DNA of 7,059 nucleotides, taken from the NCBI GenBank assembly GCA_003456765.1, contig DMOT01000059.1, positions 1 to 7,059 of the forward strand. The letters are read 5' to 3'. A program made the translations under genes and the position numbers. The notes below the pieces were generated by a model, which did not search any database, was not told the origin of the DNA, and saw nothing but the letters and a program-made list of their open reading frames with translations. Positions 1 through 6,509 of this stretch are shown here, piece after piece (position 1 is the first letter of the stretch; each line of letters begins with the position of its first letter). The stretch comes from Bacillota bacterium (GTDB taxonomy: Bacteria > Bacillota > DTU025).

Positions 1-1
1 C

Positions 2-190
2 GATTTGGAGTCCCCGGGAGAACTGATCCTCGACGAGGCCGGACACGTTCTGTACGCGACGAGTCTGCAGGGCGAGTCCGTGTTGGTGATCGACACCCGG
101 GCCCGCGAGGTGATCGGGCAGATCGACCTGAATGATTACATGATCCTCATGGGCGGGGTTGTGGATGCGGACAGGAAGCGCCTCTACCTG
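2..190 (+). CDS. Partial beta-propeller repeat protein (YncE/surface-layer type), both ends missing
   Basis: The plus-strand frame is open from the window edge and reads like consecutive blades of a beta-propeller. The first blade has the pattern SPGELILDEAGHVLYAT, then VLVIDTRAREVIGQI. The second begins GGVVDADRKRLYL. This 'P..L.LD..G..LY......VLVID......I' rhythm is typical of YncE-like or NHL-like propellers, which often act as binding scaffolds outside the cytoplasm. No start codon can be assigned; the TTG at 5 sits inside a blade. The frame stays open to 421, but beyond about 190 it is only the antisense of ecfA and rplQ, so I end the supported part there. By hand count the first 60 bases are about 62% GC, against about 53% at 201-260. 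The family is fairly likely; substrate and role are unknown. Confidence 0.5.
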
Positions 191-196
191 TTCCTG
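171..196. other. Probable chimeric or rearrangement junction
   Basis: Two unrelated coding signals in opposite orientation meet here. The minus strand looks like EcfA down to about 176 and the plus strand looks like a propeller up to about 190, so bases 176-190 fit both. A perfect 6-base inverted repeat flanks the point: CAGGAA at 172-177 and TTCCTG at 191-196. An overlap of a dozen or so shared bases with opposite orientation is what a microhomology-driven join, or an inverted amplification chimera, would leave. A genuine genomic inversion would look the same from sequence alone. Confidence 0.5.
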
Positions 197-250
197 GCTG
201 CCGCCATTGTAGGCATAGCTCACATTCTCGACGTGCACTACAGGCTTCAT
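176..250 (-). CDS. ecfA: Broken 5' end of ecfA, energy-coupling-factor transporter ATPase
   Basis: An ATG at 250 starts 6 bases after the rplQ stop and encodes MKPVVHVENVSYAYNGG followed by SQEQVEAL. This matches the first strand of ECF/CbiO-type ABC ATPases, where 'I.V.NVSY.Y' is followed by 'AL.DVSL'. In many Bacillota the ecfA pair and ecfT follow rplQ, so the position agrees. EcfA proteins power uptake of vitamins and metal ions through membrane S components. After residue 25 the similarity stops. The frame stays open to the window edge, but where 'DVSL' and the Walker A loop should follow it reads PVRIHNPAHED and shows no P-loop. The gene is therefore cut at the junction near 176. The call rests on about 25 residues plus position. 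Confidence 0.65.
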
Positions 251-256
251 GCCACA

Positions 257-643
257 TCACTTCTTGGCTTTGGCCGAGCCAGCTCTTACGCTGCTGCCGG
301 GCATATCAACCAGCTCAATAATGGCCATCGCCGCACCGTCTCCGCGCCTCTGGCCAAGCTTGATTATGCGGGTATATCCTCCCGGTCTATCAATGTTGGC
401 AGGCCCAATCTCACCAAATAGCCTTTGCAGCGCTGCAGGATCCATCACGTAAGTGGCTGCAAGGCGTCTATTATGCAGATCATCTGTCTTTGCCCATGTT
501 ATGAGTCTTTCAGCAACTGGGCGTATCTCTTTTGCCTTCGCTTCCGTGGTGATTATCTTGTCGTGTAGAAACAGCGACGTCACCGAGCCCCGGAAAAGAG
601 CACGCCGCTCCTCCGCTGTACGGCTGAGCTTTCTGCGGCTCAT
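257..643 (-). CDS. rplQ: 50S ribosomal protein bL17
   Basis: This 128-residue protein is bL17 of the large ribosomal subunit, which lies near the peptide exit tunnel. Family marks are RKLSRT near the N-terminus, VTSLFLHDKIITTEAKAKE at about 21-39, the RPVAERLITWAK helix at about 41-52, and GGYTRIIKLGQRRGD at 88-102 followed by AAMAIIEL. The N-terminus reads MSRRKL where many homologues have MRHRKL. A 16-residue Ser/Ala/Lys-rich tail follows the conserved core. The start is set by AAGGGAGGAG at 651-660, seven bases before the ATG. It follows rpoA by 20 bases, the normal alpha-operon order. Identification is secure. Confidence 0.97.
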   Translation of the reverse strand: MSRRKLSRTAEERRALFRGSVTSLFLHDKIITTEAKAKEIRPVAERLITWAKTDDLHNRRLAATYVMDPAALQRLFGEIGPANIDRPGGYTRIIKLGQRRGDGAAMAIIELVDMPGSSVRAGSAKAKK

Positions 644-663
644 CTGCGCTCTCCTCCCTTACA

Positions 664-1653
664 CTACTCTTCAGGCTGTCGCAACGACAGTCCCAGTGAT
701 TCAAGCTTCTGCTTGACCTCTTCAAGCGATTTGCGTCCCAGATTCCTCACCTTGAGCATTTCCTCTTCCGTCTTGTGGATAAGCTCGTCGACGGTATTTA
801 TCCCGGCCCTCTTCAGGCAATTATACGATCGCACAGAAAGGTCCAGGTCTTCGATGACCATCTCGAGCACCCGATCTTCACTGTCGTCTTCGAGCGGCTC
901 GTCTTCTCCGGGACCATCATCTTCTCCTGGTTCATTGAGATTGATGAACAGCCTCATGTGCTCACTCATCATCGAAGCCGCCATGCCGACAGCCTCTTTG
1001 GGAGTGATAGTCCCGTGAGTCCACACTTCGAGAACAAGCCTGTCGTAGTCGGTAACCCCGCCCACTCGTGCATTCTCGACAGTGTAGTTTACCTTCTCCA
1101 CCGGGGTGAAAATCGAGTCCATCGGTATTACACCTATGGGCTGCTCAGGCCTTTTGTTCTTCTCGGCCGGCACATATCCCCGGCCGGGCTCAACTACGGC
1201 CTCAAGTGATAGGACTGCTCCGCGCTCCTCAGTCTTGCCAGTATCCTCATTCACGGCCTCGACCATGCCCAGTGTAGCAATGTGAAGTTCGGGGTTGAGT
1301 ATGTCTATTTCAGCATCTGCCTCAAAATCAGCGGCTACAAAGTCACCAGGGCCCTCAGTACTAAGCCGAATGACCTTGGGAACATCTGTATGCAATCTTA
1401 CAAGAAGGCTTTTGAGATTCAGGATGATATCTGTCACATCCTCGTAAACCCCGGGAATAGTCGAGAACTCGTGCAACACCCCATCGATCTTGACCGAGGT
1501 GACTGCAGCCCCGGGCAATGACGACAGAAGGATCCTGCGCAATGAGTTGCCCAGAGTTATGCCGTATCCCCTTTCAAGAGGCTCCACGACAAACCTGCCG
1601 TATCGGTCGCCATCCTCCTGGCAATCGATTCTAGGCTTTGGAGATTCAATCAT
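664..1653 (-). CDS. rpoA: DNA-directed RNA polymerase subunit alpha
   Basis: This 329-residue protein is the alpha subunit, whose dimer nucleates RNA polymerase assembly. The N-terminal domain (about 1-236) has the dimer and beta-contact motif [19 protein letters not shown] at 30-48. The C-terminal domain (about 262-329) has [20 protein letters not shown] and the helix-hairpin-helix segment [14 protein letters not shown]275, N278, C279, G306 and K308 line up with E. coli R265, N268, C269, G296 and K298, the residues that bind UP-element DNA, so that activity is probably kept. The linker at 239-261 is strongly acidic: 12 of 20 residues at 241-260 are Asp or Glu, and none is Lys or Arg. AAGGAGGG at 1667-1674 lies 13 bases before the ATG, a long spacing, but no other in-frame start is nearer. 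It follows rpsD by 37 bases. Confidence 0.98.
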   Translation of the reverse strand: MIESPKPRIDCQEDGDRYGRFVVEPLERGYGITLGNSLRRILLSSLPGAAVTSVKIDGVLHEFSTIPGVYEDVTDIILNLKSLLVRLHTDVPKVIRLSTEGPGDFVAADFEADAEIDILNPELHIATLGMVEAVNEDTGKTEERGAVLSLEAVVEPGRGYVPAEKNKRPEQPIGVIPMDSIFTPVEKVNYTVENARVGGVTDYDRLVLEVWTHGTITPKEAVGMAASMMSEHMRLFINLNEPGEDDGPGEDEPLEDDSEDRVLEMVIEDLDLSVRSYNCLKRAGINTVDELIHKTEEEMLKVRNLGRKSLEEVKQKLESLGLSLRQPEE

Positions 1654-1690
1654 AGCGCGCTCAGCACCCTCCTTCTCATCTGGGGCAGCA

Positions 1691-2314
1691 TTACCTCGAG
1701 TACAGCTCGACGATCAAATGTTCCTGGATATCCAGGTCTATCTGTTCTCTTGTCGGAACTGACAAGACTCTACCGCCCAAACGGTCCTCATTGACTGAAA
1801 GCCATGCAGGCACAGTCACAGGGCCTGCTTCGGCAAGGCTCTTAAAATGCACCAGGTTCTTGCTTGCCGGCCTCACGGATATCTCATCATCTGCACGAAC
1901 TTCGTACGATGGTATCGATACTCTCCTGCCGTTCACGTATATATGGCCATGCCTAACCAACTGCCTGGCTTCCGCCCTGGACGCACCCAAACCCAACCTG
2001 TAGACGACATTATCGAGCCTGGTCTCCAAAATAGCAAGGAGGTTCTCGCCTGTAATGCCCCGTCTGCGCTCGGCCAGGTCAAAGTACCTGGCAAACTGCG
2101 CTTCATGAACTCCGTATATCCTTCGCAGCTTTTGCTTCTCCCGAAGCTGCAAACCGTACTCGCTAGTTCTTCTTCTTCTCTGTCCGTGCTCTCCCGGCGG
2201 GTATCCCCTTCTGGCAACAGCACACTTTTCGGTGTAACATCTATCTCCCTTGAGGAAAAGCTTCGCTCCCTCACGTCGGCACAGCCGGCACACTGATCCG
2301 GTATATCTCGCCAT
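1691..2314 (-). CDS. rpsD: 30S ribosomal protein uS4, zinc-binding form
   Basis: uS4 is a primary 16S rRNA binder that starts assembly of the 30S body. The 207-residue protein has the full zinc knuckle C9, C12, C26 and C31 (CRLC, then CYTEKC), so it is the zinc-carrying form. [10 protein letters not shown] follows at about 36-45. The S4 RNA-binding domain begins near residue 98 ([20 protein letters not shown]) and includes [13 protein letters not shown]; the C-terminus is [13 protein letters not shown]. Length and ends are normal for the family. An AGGAGGTG site just upstream supports the ATG at 2314. In some Bacillota rpsD lies elsewhere under its own control; here it is in the cluster, 23 bases after rpsK. 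No S4-binding leader structure was identified. Confidence 0.98.
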   Translation of the reverse strand: MARYTGSVCRLCRREGAKLFLKGDRCYTEKCAVARRGYPPGEHGQRRRRTSEYGLQLREKQKLRRIYGVHEAQFARYFDLAERRRGITGENLLAILETRLDNVVYRLGLGASRAEARQLVRHGHIYVNGRRVSIPSYEVRADDEISVRPASKNLVHFKSLAEAGPVTVPAWLSVNEDRLGGRVLSVPTREQIDLDIQEHLIVELYSR

Positions 2315-2337
2315 TATCGCACCTCCTGTTCGCCGGG

Positions 2338-2727
2338 TTATACGCGCCGTCTCTTAGGCGGCCTGCATCCGTTGTGCGGAATCGGCGTAACGTCTTTTAT
2401 CATGCTCACTTCAAGCCCGGCGGCCTGGAGCGACCTTACTGCAGCCTCTCGTCCACCTCCGGGACCCTTTACCAACACCTCGACTGAGCGCATCCCGTGT
2501 TCAATGGCTCCATGCGCAGCGGTATCCGCAGCCTGCTGAGCAGCGAACGGCGTCCCCTTACGCGAGCCCTTGAAGCCCATGGCGCCAGCGGATGACCATG
2601 ACACAACCGCTCCTCCCGGATCGGTAATTGTGATTATCGTATTGTTGAAGCTAGACTTGATATGGGCTATGCCCGTCTCGATATTCTTTCGTTGACGTCT
2701 CCTGGGCCTTGCCTGTCTCTTCGCCAT
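2338..2727 (-). CDS. rpsK: 30S ribosomal protein uS11
   Basis: uS11 sits on the 30S platform and helps form the mRNA exit region. The 129-residue protein shows the basic N-terminus RPRRRQRKN, then [15 protein letters not shown] at 25-39, the family core [20 protein letters not shown] at 45-64, [10 protein letters not shown] at 87-96, and the C-terminal [15 protein letters not shown]. An in-frame ATG seven codons upstream (2748) was rejected. AAAGGAGG at 2735-2742 lies inside that extension, seven bases before the ATG at 2727, and homologues start with MAK. It follows rpsM by 34 bases. Confidence 0.98.
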   Translation of the reverse strand: MAKRQARPRRRQRKNIETGIAHIKSSFNNTIITITDPGGAVVSWSSAGAMGFKGSRKGTPFAAQQAADTAAHGAIEHGMRSVEVLVKGPGGGREAAVRSLQAAGLEVSMIKDVTPIPHNGCRPPKRRRV

Positions 2728-2734
2728 CAGTTTT

Positions 2735-2742
2735 CCTCCTTT
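2735..2742 (-). promoter_or_regulatory. Ribosome binding site that sets the rpsK start
   Basis: The minus strand reads AAAGGAGG, followed by a 7-base spacer and the ATG at 2727. It excludes the longer reading from 2748, whose start lies upstream of this site. Confidence 0.85.
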
Positions 2743-2761
2743 CCGCAACGCGCCATGCTAA

Positions 2762-3133
2762 TTATCTCTTCCTGCGCCCGCCAATGGCCTTCTTGGGGCC
2801 CTTGGCCGTCCGGGCATTCGTCTTGGTCCTCTGGCCCCTTACGGGAAGGCCTCGACGATGCCTGAGCCCTCTGTAAGATCCTATATCGACAAGCCTCTTT
2901 ACGTTCTGGGCCTCTTCACGGCGCAGGTCTCCCTCTACTTTATATCCTCGGTCAATCGCCTCACGCAACTTCGTGATCTCGGTCTCAGTAAGGTCCCTGA
3001 CACGCGTGTTCGGGTCAATGCCCGTTGCCGCCAGGATCTTCTGGGATGACGTGAGGCCAATGCCGTATATATAAGTCATGGCTACCTCAATCCGCTTATC
3101 CCTTGGAAGGTCAACACCTGCGATTCGCGCCAT
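2762..3133 (-). CDS. rpsM: 30S ribosomal protein uS13
   Basis: uS13 lies in the head of the 30S subunit, touches the P-site tRNA and forms intersubunit bridges with uL5. The 123-residue protein begins [18 protein letters not shown] and has [15 protein letters not shown] (helix-two-turn-helix region) at 20-34. The signature [20 protein letters not shown] is at 84-103, and the tail [16 protein letters not shown] ends in RRKR. A GTG 12 bases upstream (3145) was rejected because it lies inside the Shine-Dalgarno sequence of the ATG at 3133. It follows rpmJ by 15 bases. Confidence 0.98.
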   Translation of the reverse strand: MARIAGVDLPRDKRIEVAMTYIYGIGLTSSQKILAATGIDPNTRVRDLTETEITKLREAIDRGYKVEGDLRREEAQNVKRLVDIGSYRGLRHRRGLPVRGQRTKTNARTAKGPKKAIGGRRKR

Positions 3134-3142
3134 GCTACTCTG

Positions 3143-3151
3143 CACCTCCTA
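3143..3151 (-). promoter_or_regulatory. rpsM ribosome binding site fused to the rpmJ stop codon
   Basis: The minus strand reads TAGGAGGTG. Its first three bases are the rpmJ stop codon, and AGGAGGTG is a near-perfect Shine-Dalgarno sequence nine bases before the rpsM ATG. A ribosome finishing rpmJ would sit on this site, which suggests coupled translation. Confidence 0.85.
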
Positions 3152-3262
3152 GCCCTGTCGTTGTTTATGCGTGGGGTTCTCGCAAATAACTCTGACGCGG
3201 CCTTTTCTCTTCACTATCTTACACTTGTCGCACATCTTCTTAATGGACGGTCGTACCTTCAT
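3149..3262 (-). CDS. rpmJ: 50S ribosomal protein bL36, zinc-binding form
   Basis: This 37-residue gene encodes [20 protein letters not shown] followed by [17 protein letters not shown]. It is bL36, a small protein near the base of the L7/L12 stalk in the large subunit. C11, C14, C27 and H33 form the usual zinc site, so it is the zinc-carrying form rather than the cysteine-free paralogue used under zinc shortage. The ATG at 3262 is preceded by TAGGAGGG at 3269-3276, six bases away, and the stop is TAG. Its place between infA and rpsM is the standard one. Confidence 0.98.
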   Translation of the reverse strand: MKVRPSIKKMCDKCKIVKRKGRVRVICENPTHKQRQG

Positions 3263-3268
3263 GCCTAA

Positions 3269-3276
3269 CCCTCCTA
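3269..3276 (-). promoter_or_regulatory. rpmJ ribosome binding site fused to the infA stop codon
   Basis: The minus strand reads TAGGAGGG, in which TAG is the infA stop codon. It lies six bases before the rpmJ ATG. This repeats the arrangement at the rpmJ/rpsM boundary. Confidence 0.8.
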
Positions 3277-3492
3277 CTTGTATCTCCACACGATCCTGCC
3301 GCGAGTCAGATCGTAAGGCGATAACTGAATGGTGACTCTGTCACCTGGCAGAATCCTGATGAACTTCATGCGCATCTTGCCCGACACGTGCGCCAGCACG
3401 GTGTGGCCGTTCTCAAGTTCAACCTTGAACATGGCGTTTGGCAACGGTTCAACAACTGTGCCTTCCACCTCTATGGCATCTTCCTTTGCCAT
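3274..3492 (-). CDS. infA: Translation initiation factor IF-1
   Basis: IF-1 binds the A site of the 30S subunit during initiation and works with IF-2 and IF-3. The 72-residue protein is exactly the usual length and is one OB fold: [20 protein letters not shown], then [20 protein letters not shown] at about 22-41, [20 protein letters not shown] at 45-64, and the end GRIVWRYK. The ATG at 3492 follows the stop of the KOW gene by two bases. Its ribosome binding site, AAGGAGGGGG at 3503-3512, lies within the last codons of that gene, so translation of the two is probably coupled. Confidence 0.98.
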   Translation of the reverse strand: MAKEDAIEVEGTVVEPLPNAMFKVELENGHTVLAHVSGKMRMKFIRILPGDRVTIQLSPYDLTRGRIVWRYK

Positions 3493-3494
3493 AA

Positions 3495-3800
3495 CTAAGC
3501 ATCCCCCTCCTTCCCCTCTTGAGGTCTGTACACTCTCAAAGCCGTAACAACTTGCTCGTCGGTGACTGAGTTTCCAGCCTCGAGCGCGGTTCTTATATCC
3601 TCGTCTACCTGCCTCGTAACTATGAGGTGCTTCGCATTTTTCCGCTTTGGCTTGCCTACCTTGTGGGTGCCGCCGTCAGCGATGCAAGCATAACCGTTTT
3701 CCTCAAGGCCGACTACGATAAAGAGCCTGCCCTTGTCCCTGCCCATCTTGGATATGACAAACCGTCCAAGCAACGGACTTCCGGAAGACAACCACTCCAC
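3495..3800 (-). CDS. Small KOW-domain RNA-binding protein (L14e/L6e/L27e-like)
   Basis: This predicted 101-residue protein has an N-terminal KOW motif, [20 protein letters not shown] at 11-30, then [23 protein letters not shown] at 37-59. It resembles the KOW-domain proteins, annotated as ribosomal L14E/L6E/L27E-like, that many Clostridia and relatives encode between map and infA. The C-terminal part (about 60-101) is Val/Glu-rich and ends EGKEGDA. KOW domains bind RNA or ribosomal proteins. The context suggests a role in ribosome function, but I know of no established role. The start is uncertain. The GTG at 3800 has only AAGGCAGG before it, and TTG codons at residues 4 and 10 could serve instead; the KOW motif starts at residue 11. 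It begins 14 bases after map ends. Confidence 0.8.
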   Translation of the reverse strand: MEWLSSGSPLLGRFVISKMGRDKGRLFIVVGLEENGYACIADGGTHKVGKPKRKNAKHLIVTRQVDEDIRTALEAGNSVTDEQVVTALRVYRPQEGKEGDA

Positions 3801-3814
3801 ACCTGCCTTGCATG

Positions 3815-4561
3815 CTACGGAAGAGTCAAAACCTCGGGGCCATCGTCAGTTATGGCCACAGTATGCTCAAAGTGGGCCGACAGCGATCCATCCCGCGTAC
3901 AAGCGGTCCAGCCGTCATCCATGACAACTACCTCATGGCCTCCTGCATTGACCATCGGTTCGATCGCCAGAACCATTCCAGTCCTGAGCCTCATGCCCAT
4001 GCCCGCCGGTCCGAAGTTGGGGATTTGGGGGTCTTCATGCATGTGCCTCCCGATGCCGTGACCGACGAAATCCCTTACCACGGAAAACCCATTGGCCTCC
4101 ACATGCCTTTGTATGGCATTGCCAATATCCCCCAAGCGCATTTTGAGCCTTGCCATCGCGATTCCAGCATTCAGGGCCTCGCGCGTAACCGTCATCAGCT
4201 TCTCCGCTTCCGCCGAAACGGGTCCCACTGGGAAAGTCATAGCTGCGTCTCCGTGGTAGCCACCGAGCATAGCGCCGCAGTCAATGGAAATTATGTCTCC
4301 ATCAACAAGCATGCGATCCCCAGGAATGCCGTGGATGATCTCGTTGTTCACCGATGCGCAAATCGATGCCGGATACCCTCGATATCCTTTGAAGGACGGC
4401 ACCCCGCCTCGAGAGCATATCATGTTCTCTGCAATAGCATCCAGCTCTCGCGTGGACACTCCTGGCGCTACATGCTCACGTAGTCTCTCCAATACTTGCC
4501 CGACCAGGGATCCTGCTCTCCGCATCTGCTCAATCTCAGCCGGAGTCCTTAGAATCACCAT
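3815..4561 (-). CDS. map: Type I methionine aminopeptidase
   Basis: This enzyme removes the initiator methionine from new proteins after deformylation. The 248-residue length is typical of the short bacterial form without N-terminal extension. All catalytic residues are visible: H77 (NNEIIHGIPG); metal ligands D94 (ISIDCGAML), D105 (GYHGDAAMTF) and H168 (VGHGIGRHMHEDPQIPNF); E201 (LAIEPMV) and E232 (FEHTVAI). An upstream extension of the open frame, deep into adk, was rejected. The ATG at 4561 shares its A with the adk stop (TGATG), has GGAAGGTG at about 4568-4575, and gives the family N-terminus MVILRTPAEIEQMRRAG. The overlap indicates coupling with adk. Confidence 0.97.
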   Translation of the reverse strand: MVILRTPAEIEQMRRAGSLVGQVLERLREHVAPGVSTRELDAIAENMICSRGGVPSFKGYRGYPASICASVNNEIIHGIPGDRMLVDGDIISIDCGAMLGGYHGDAAMTFPVGPVSAEAEKLMTVTREALNAGIAMARLKMRLGDIGNAIQRHVEANGFSVVRDFVGHGIGRHMHEDPQIPNFGPAGMGMRLRTGMVLAIEPMVNAGGHEVVVMDDGWTACTRDGSLSAHFEHTVAITDDGPEVLTLP

Positions 4562-5205
4562 CAGCTGCACCTTCCGAGCACACGCACTATACGCCTGTGC
4601 ACCTCGTCGGGATCTCCCATTCCATCCACTACAGCGAGGCTGCCCTCGACCGAATAGTAGTCCCTGAGAGGTTCTGTTTGCGCACGGTAGGTCGCAAGCC
4701 GCTCCGTCACCGTCTCCGGCGAGTCGTCCTTCCTCTGGACAAGAGCACCGCCGCACTCGCACGCATCCCCTGGCGGAGGGTTCCATTCTACATGGTACAC
4801 ACGGCCGCACTCTTGACATATCCTGCGCCCGGTCGCCCTTCGTATCAGCTCATCCTCGGGAACATCAATGAGCACTACTGCATCTAGCTTCACGCCCTGG
4901 CTCGCAAGTATCTTGCTGAGCCCTTCAGCTTGCGGAATCGTCCGCGGGAAGCCGTCAAGCACAAAACCTGACTGCGCATCTTCATACGCCAACCTCTCCC
5001 GAACGATGCCCATTGTCACTTCATCCGGAACCAGCTTGCCAGCTTCCATAAACCCCCGGGCCTGCCGGCCAAGCTCAGTACCTGCCGCTATTGCAGCTCT
5101 GAACATATCGCCTGTGGATATGTGCGGAACTTTCAACTCAGTTCCAAGCCTGGCAGCCTGAGTCCCCTTCCCCGCGCTGGGAGGTCCCATCAGTACTGCA
5201 CGCAT
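4561..5205 (-). CDS. adk: Adenylate kinase, zinc-type LID
   Basis: Adenylate kinase interconverts ATP plus AMP with two ADP in the cytoplasm. The 214-residue protein has the P-loop GPPSAGKGT at 7-15, STGDMFR at 30-36 for AMP binding, LDGFPRT at 83-89, and the LID from about 126 to 163 with DDSPETVTERL at 160-170. The long LID has Cys at 130, 133, 149 and 151. This is a zinc finger like that of Gram-positive enzymes, but with C-E-C at the second pair where C-x2-C is usual, and the loop before it is about two residues shorter. Position 10 of the P-loop is Ser where Gly is common. The ATG at 5205 has only a weak, distant GGGAG (5218-5222). It lies 41 bases after secY and overlaps map by one base. 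Confidence 0.97.
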   Translation of the reverse strand: MRAVLMGPPSAGKGTQAARLGTELKVPHISTGDMFRAAIAAGTELGRQARGFMEAGKLVPDEVTMGIVRERLAYEDAQSGFVLDGFPRTIPQAEGLSKILASQGVKLDAVVLIDVPEDELIRRATGRRICQECGRVYHVEWNPPPGDACECGGALVQRKDDSPETVTERLATYRAQTEPLRDYYSVEGSLAVVDGMGDPDEVHRRIVRVLGRCS

Positions 5206-5246
5206 TCCATTGATGCACTCCCATCATGTAAGGCGTTGTGAAGTTC

Positions 5247-6509
5247 TTACTTCAAGAAGCCTTCATACTGCCTCATAATTAGCTGAGCCTCGATCTGCTT
5301 CATCGTGTCGAGCGCAACTCCCACCACAATAATCAGCCCTGTGCCGCCAAACGTCACAGTGTTCGATGTTAGTCGCCCTGTTATGTTCGGCAGAAGCGCT
5401 ATGATGGCCAGGAATATCGCACCAACAAAGGTCAGCCTCGTCAACACGCGGTCGAGATACTCAGCCGTGGGTCTGCCCGGCCTGAACCCTGGAATGAAAC
5501 CACCGTACTTCCTCATGTTGTCGGCGACTTCCACCGGGTTAAACGTTATCCCCGTATAGAAGTAGGCGAAGAGGATTATCAGACCAACATACACGATATT
5601 GTAAGCCCACATGTTGTTCATGAATGCCCTGACCCCGGGTGCGATCCCAGGTATGAATTGGGCAAGCGTACCGGGAAATGCCAACACCGATGAAGCGAAG
5701 ATGACAGGTATGACTCCCGCCTGATTCACTTTGATCGGTATGTGCGTGCTCTGCCCTCCATACACGCGCCGTCCTACGACTCTCTTGGGATACTGCACGG
5801 GCACCCTGCGCTGCCCCTCACTCATAGCCACGATGCCGATGACAAGAGCCAGGCTCATAACTACGTATACTACTGCAAGCAACGGCCCGGTCCCGCCCGC
5901 CTTGGCCAGGCTGACAACGTTCCTAACATTGCCTGGAAGCTGCGTGACGATACCGGCAAAGATGATCAGAGAGATTCCGTTGCCGATTCCCTTTTCGGAT
6001 ATCTTCTCTCCGAGCCAGATCACAAACGCCGCGCCAGCAGCCATGCTAACAATCACGAGCAAGGTCCAGACTGCCCCAGGGCGAATCGCATCCTTGAACA
6101 TTGCTGAATATCCATATGCCTGCAACAGAGCAAGCACGATGGCGGCATATCTTGTATACTGCGAAATCTTCTTCCGTCCCTCCGGACCCTCTTTCGACAA
6201 TTCCTCAAGCGACGGAATAACGACTGTCAGCAGTTCCATTACAATCGACGCCGTGATGTAGGAGCCTACATTGACCGCAAATACCGACAACCTCTGCAGG
6301 CTGCCTCCGGAGAACATGTCGACCAGGCCAATAAGGCCGCCGCCTGTTTCACCCATTATCGACTGGAACACCTCTGCGACCTTGGCCGTGTCGACGCCTG
6401 GCGCCGGTATGAAAGAGCCAAGCCTGTACACAAACAACAGGAACGCGCTGTACAGGATCTTCTTTCGAAGATCCGGCACTCTCCAAGCGTTTACGAGCGC
6501 TGCCAGCAC
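5247..6509 (-). CDS. secY: Preprotein translocase subunit SecY
   Basis: SecY is the channel of the general protein export machine, working with SecE, SecG and SecA, and the site for membrane insertion by SRP. The 420-residue protein has the expected pattern of about ten hydrophobic segments, beginning near residues 18-36. Family signatures are LGSFIPAPGVD at 30-40, the plug-region segment LVDMFSGGSLQRLSVFAVN at 62-80, EKGIGNGISLIIFAGI at 172-187, and YGGQSTHIPIKVNQAGVIPV at 250-269. The cytoplasmic loop FIPGFRPGRPT at 338-348 includes R343, aligned with the invariant loop arginine (R357 in E. coli) needed for SecA action. The start is GTG, directly abutting the rplO stop, with GGAGGTGG (6515-6522) inside the end of rplO. 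The GTG start gives a family-like N-terminus, MLAALVNAWRVPDLRKKI. Confidence 0.98.
   Translation of the reverse strand: MLAALVNAWRVPDLRKKILYSAFLLFVYRLGSFIPAPGVDTAKVAEVFQSIMGETGGGLIGLVDMFSGGSLQRLSVFAVNVGSYITASIVMELLTVVIPSLEELSKEGPEGRKKISQYTRYAAIVLALLQAYGYSAMFKDAIRPGAVWTLLVIVSMAAGAAFVIWLGEKISEKGIGNGISLIIFAGIVTQLPGNVRNVVSLAKAGGTGPLLAVVYVVMSLALVIGIVAMSEGQRRVPVQYPKRVVGRRVYGGQSTHIPIKVNQAGVIPVIFASSVLAFPGTLAQFIPGIAPGVRAFMNNMWAYNIVYVGLIILFAYFYTGITFNPVEVADNMRKYGGFIPGFRPGRPTAEYLDRVLTRLTFVGAIFLAIIALLPNITGRLTSNTVTFGGTGLIIVVGVALDTMKQIEAQLIMRQYEGFLK

Noticed and set aside
1..175. Minus-strand frame continuing from the ecfA start to the window edge
   Set aside because: It has no stop, but it lacks the Walker A loop and any EcfA-like sequence. 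It is the antisense of the propeller blades.
191..421. Continuation of the plus-strand propeller frame into rplQ
   Set aside because: Beyond about 190 the translation is the exact antisense of the ecfA start and rplQ, with no propeller blade pattern. The open frame is chance.
713..1018. Serine-rich plus-strand open frame opposite rpoA
   Set aside because: Its serine runs are the antisense of the acidic Asp/Glu linker codons of RpoA.
2728..2748. Seven-codon N-terminal extension of rpsK
   Set aside because: It contains the ribosome binding site of the true start at 2727 and is not seen in the uS11 family.
3812..4483. Long plus-strand open frame of 223 codons opposite map
   Set aside because: It is antisense to a gene with all catalytic residues in place, shows no recognisable domain, and arises from codon bias.
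4562..4819. N-terminal extension of map into adk
   Set aside because: The extension is out of frame over adk and Arg/Cys-rich without homology. The ATG at 4561 with TGATG overlap and the normal 248-residue length is far better.
5731..6261. Plus-strand open frame of 176 codons opposite secY
   Set aside because: It is the shadow of SecY membrane segments and has no family motif or clear ribosome binding site.
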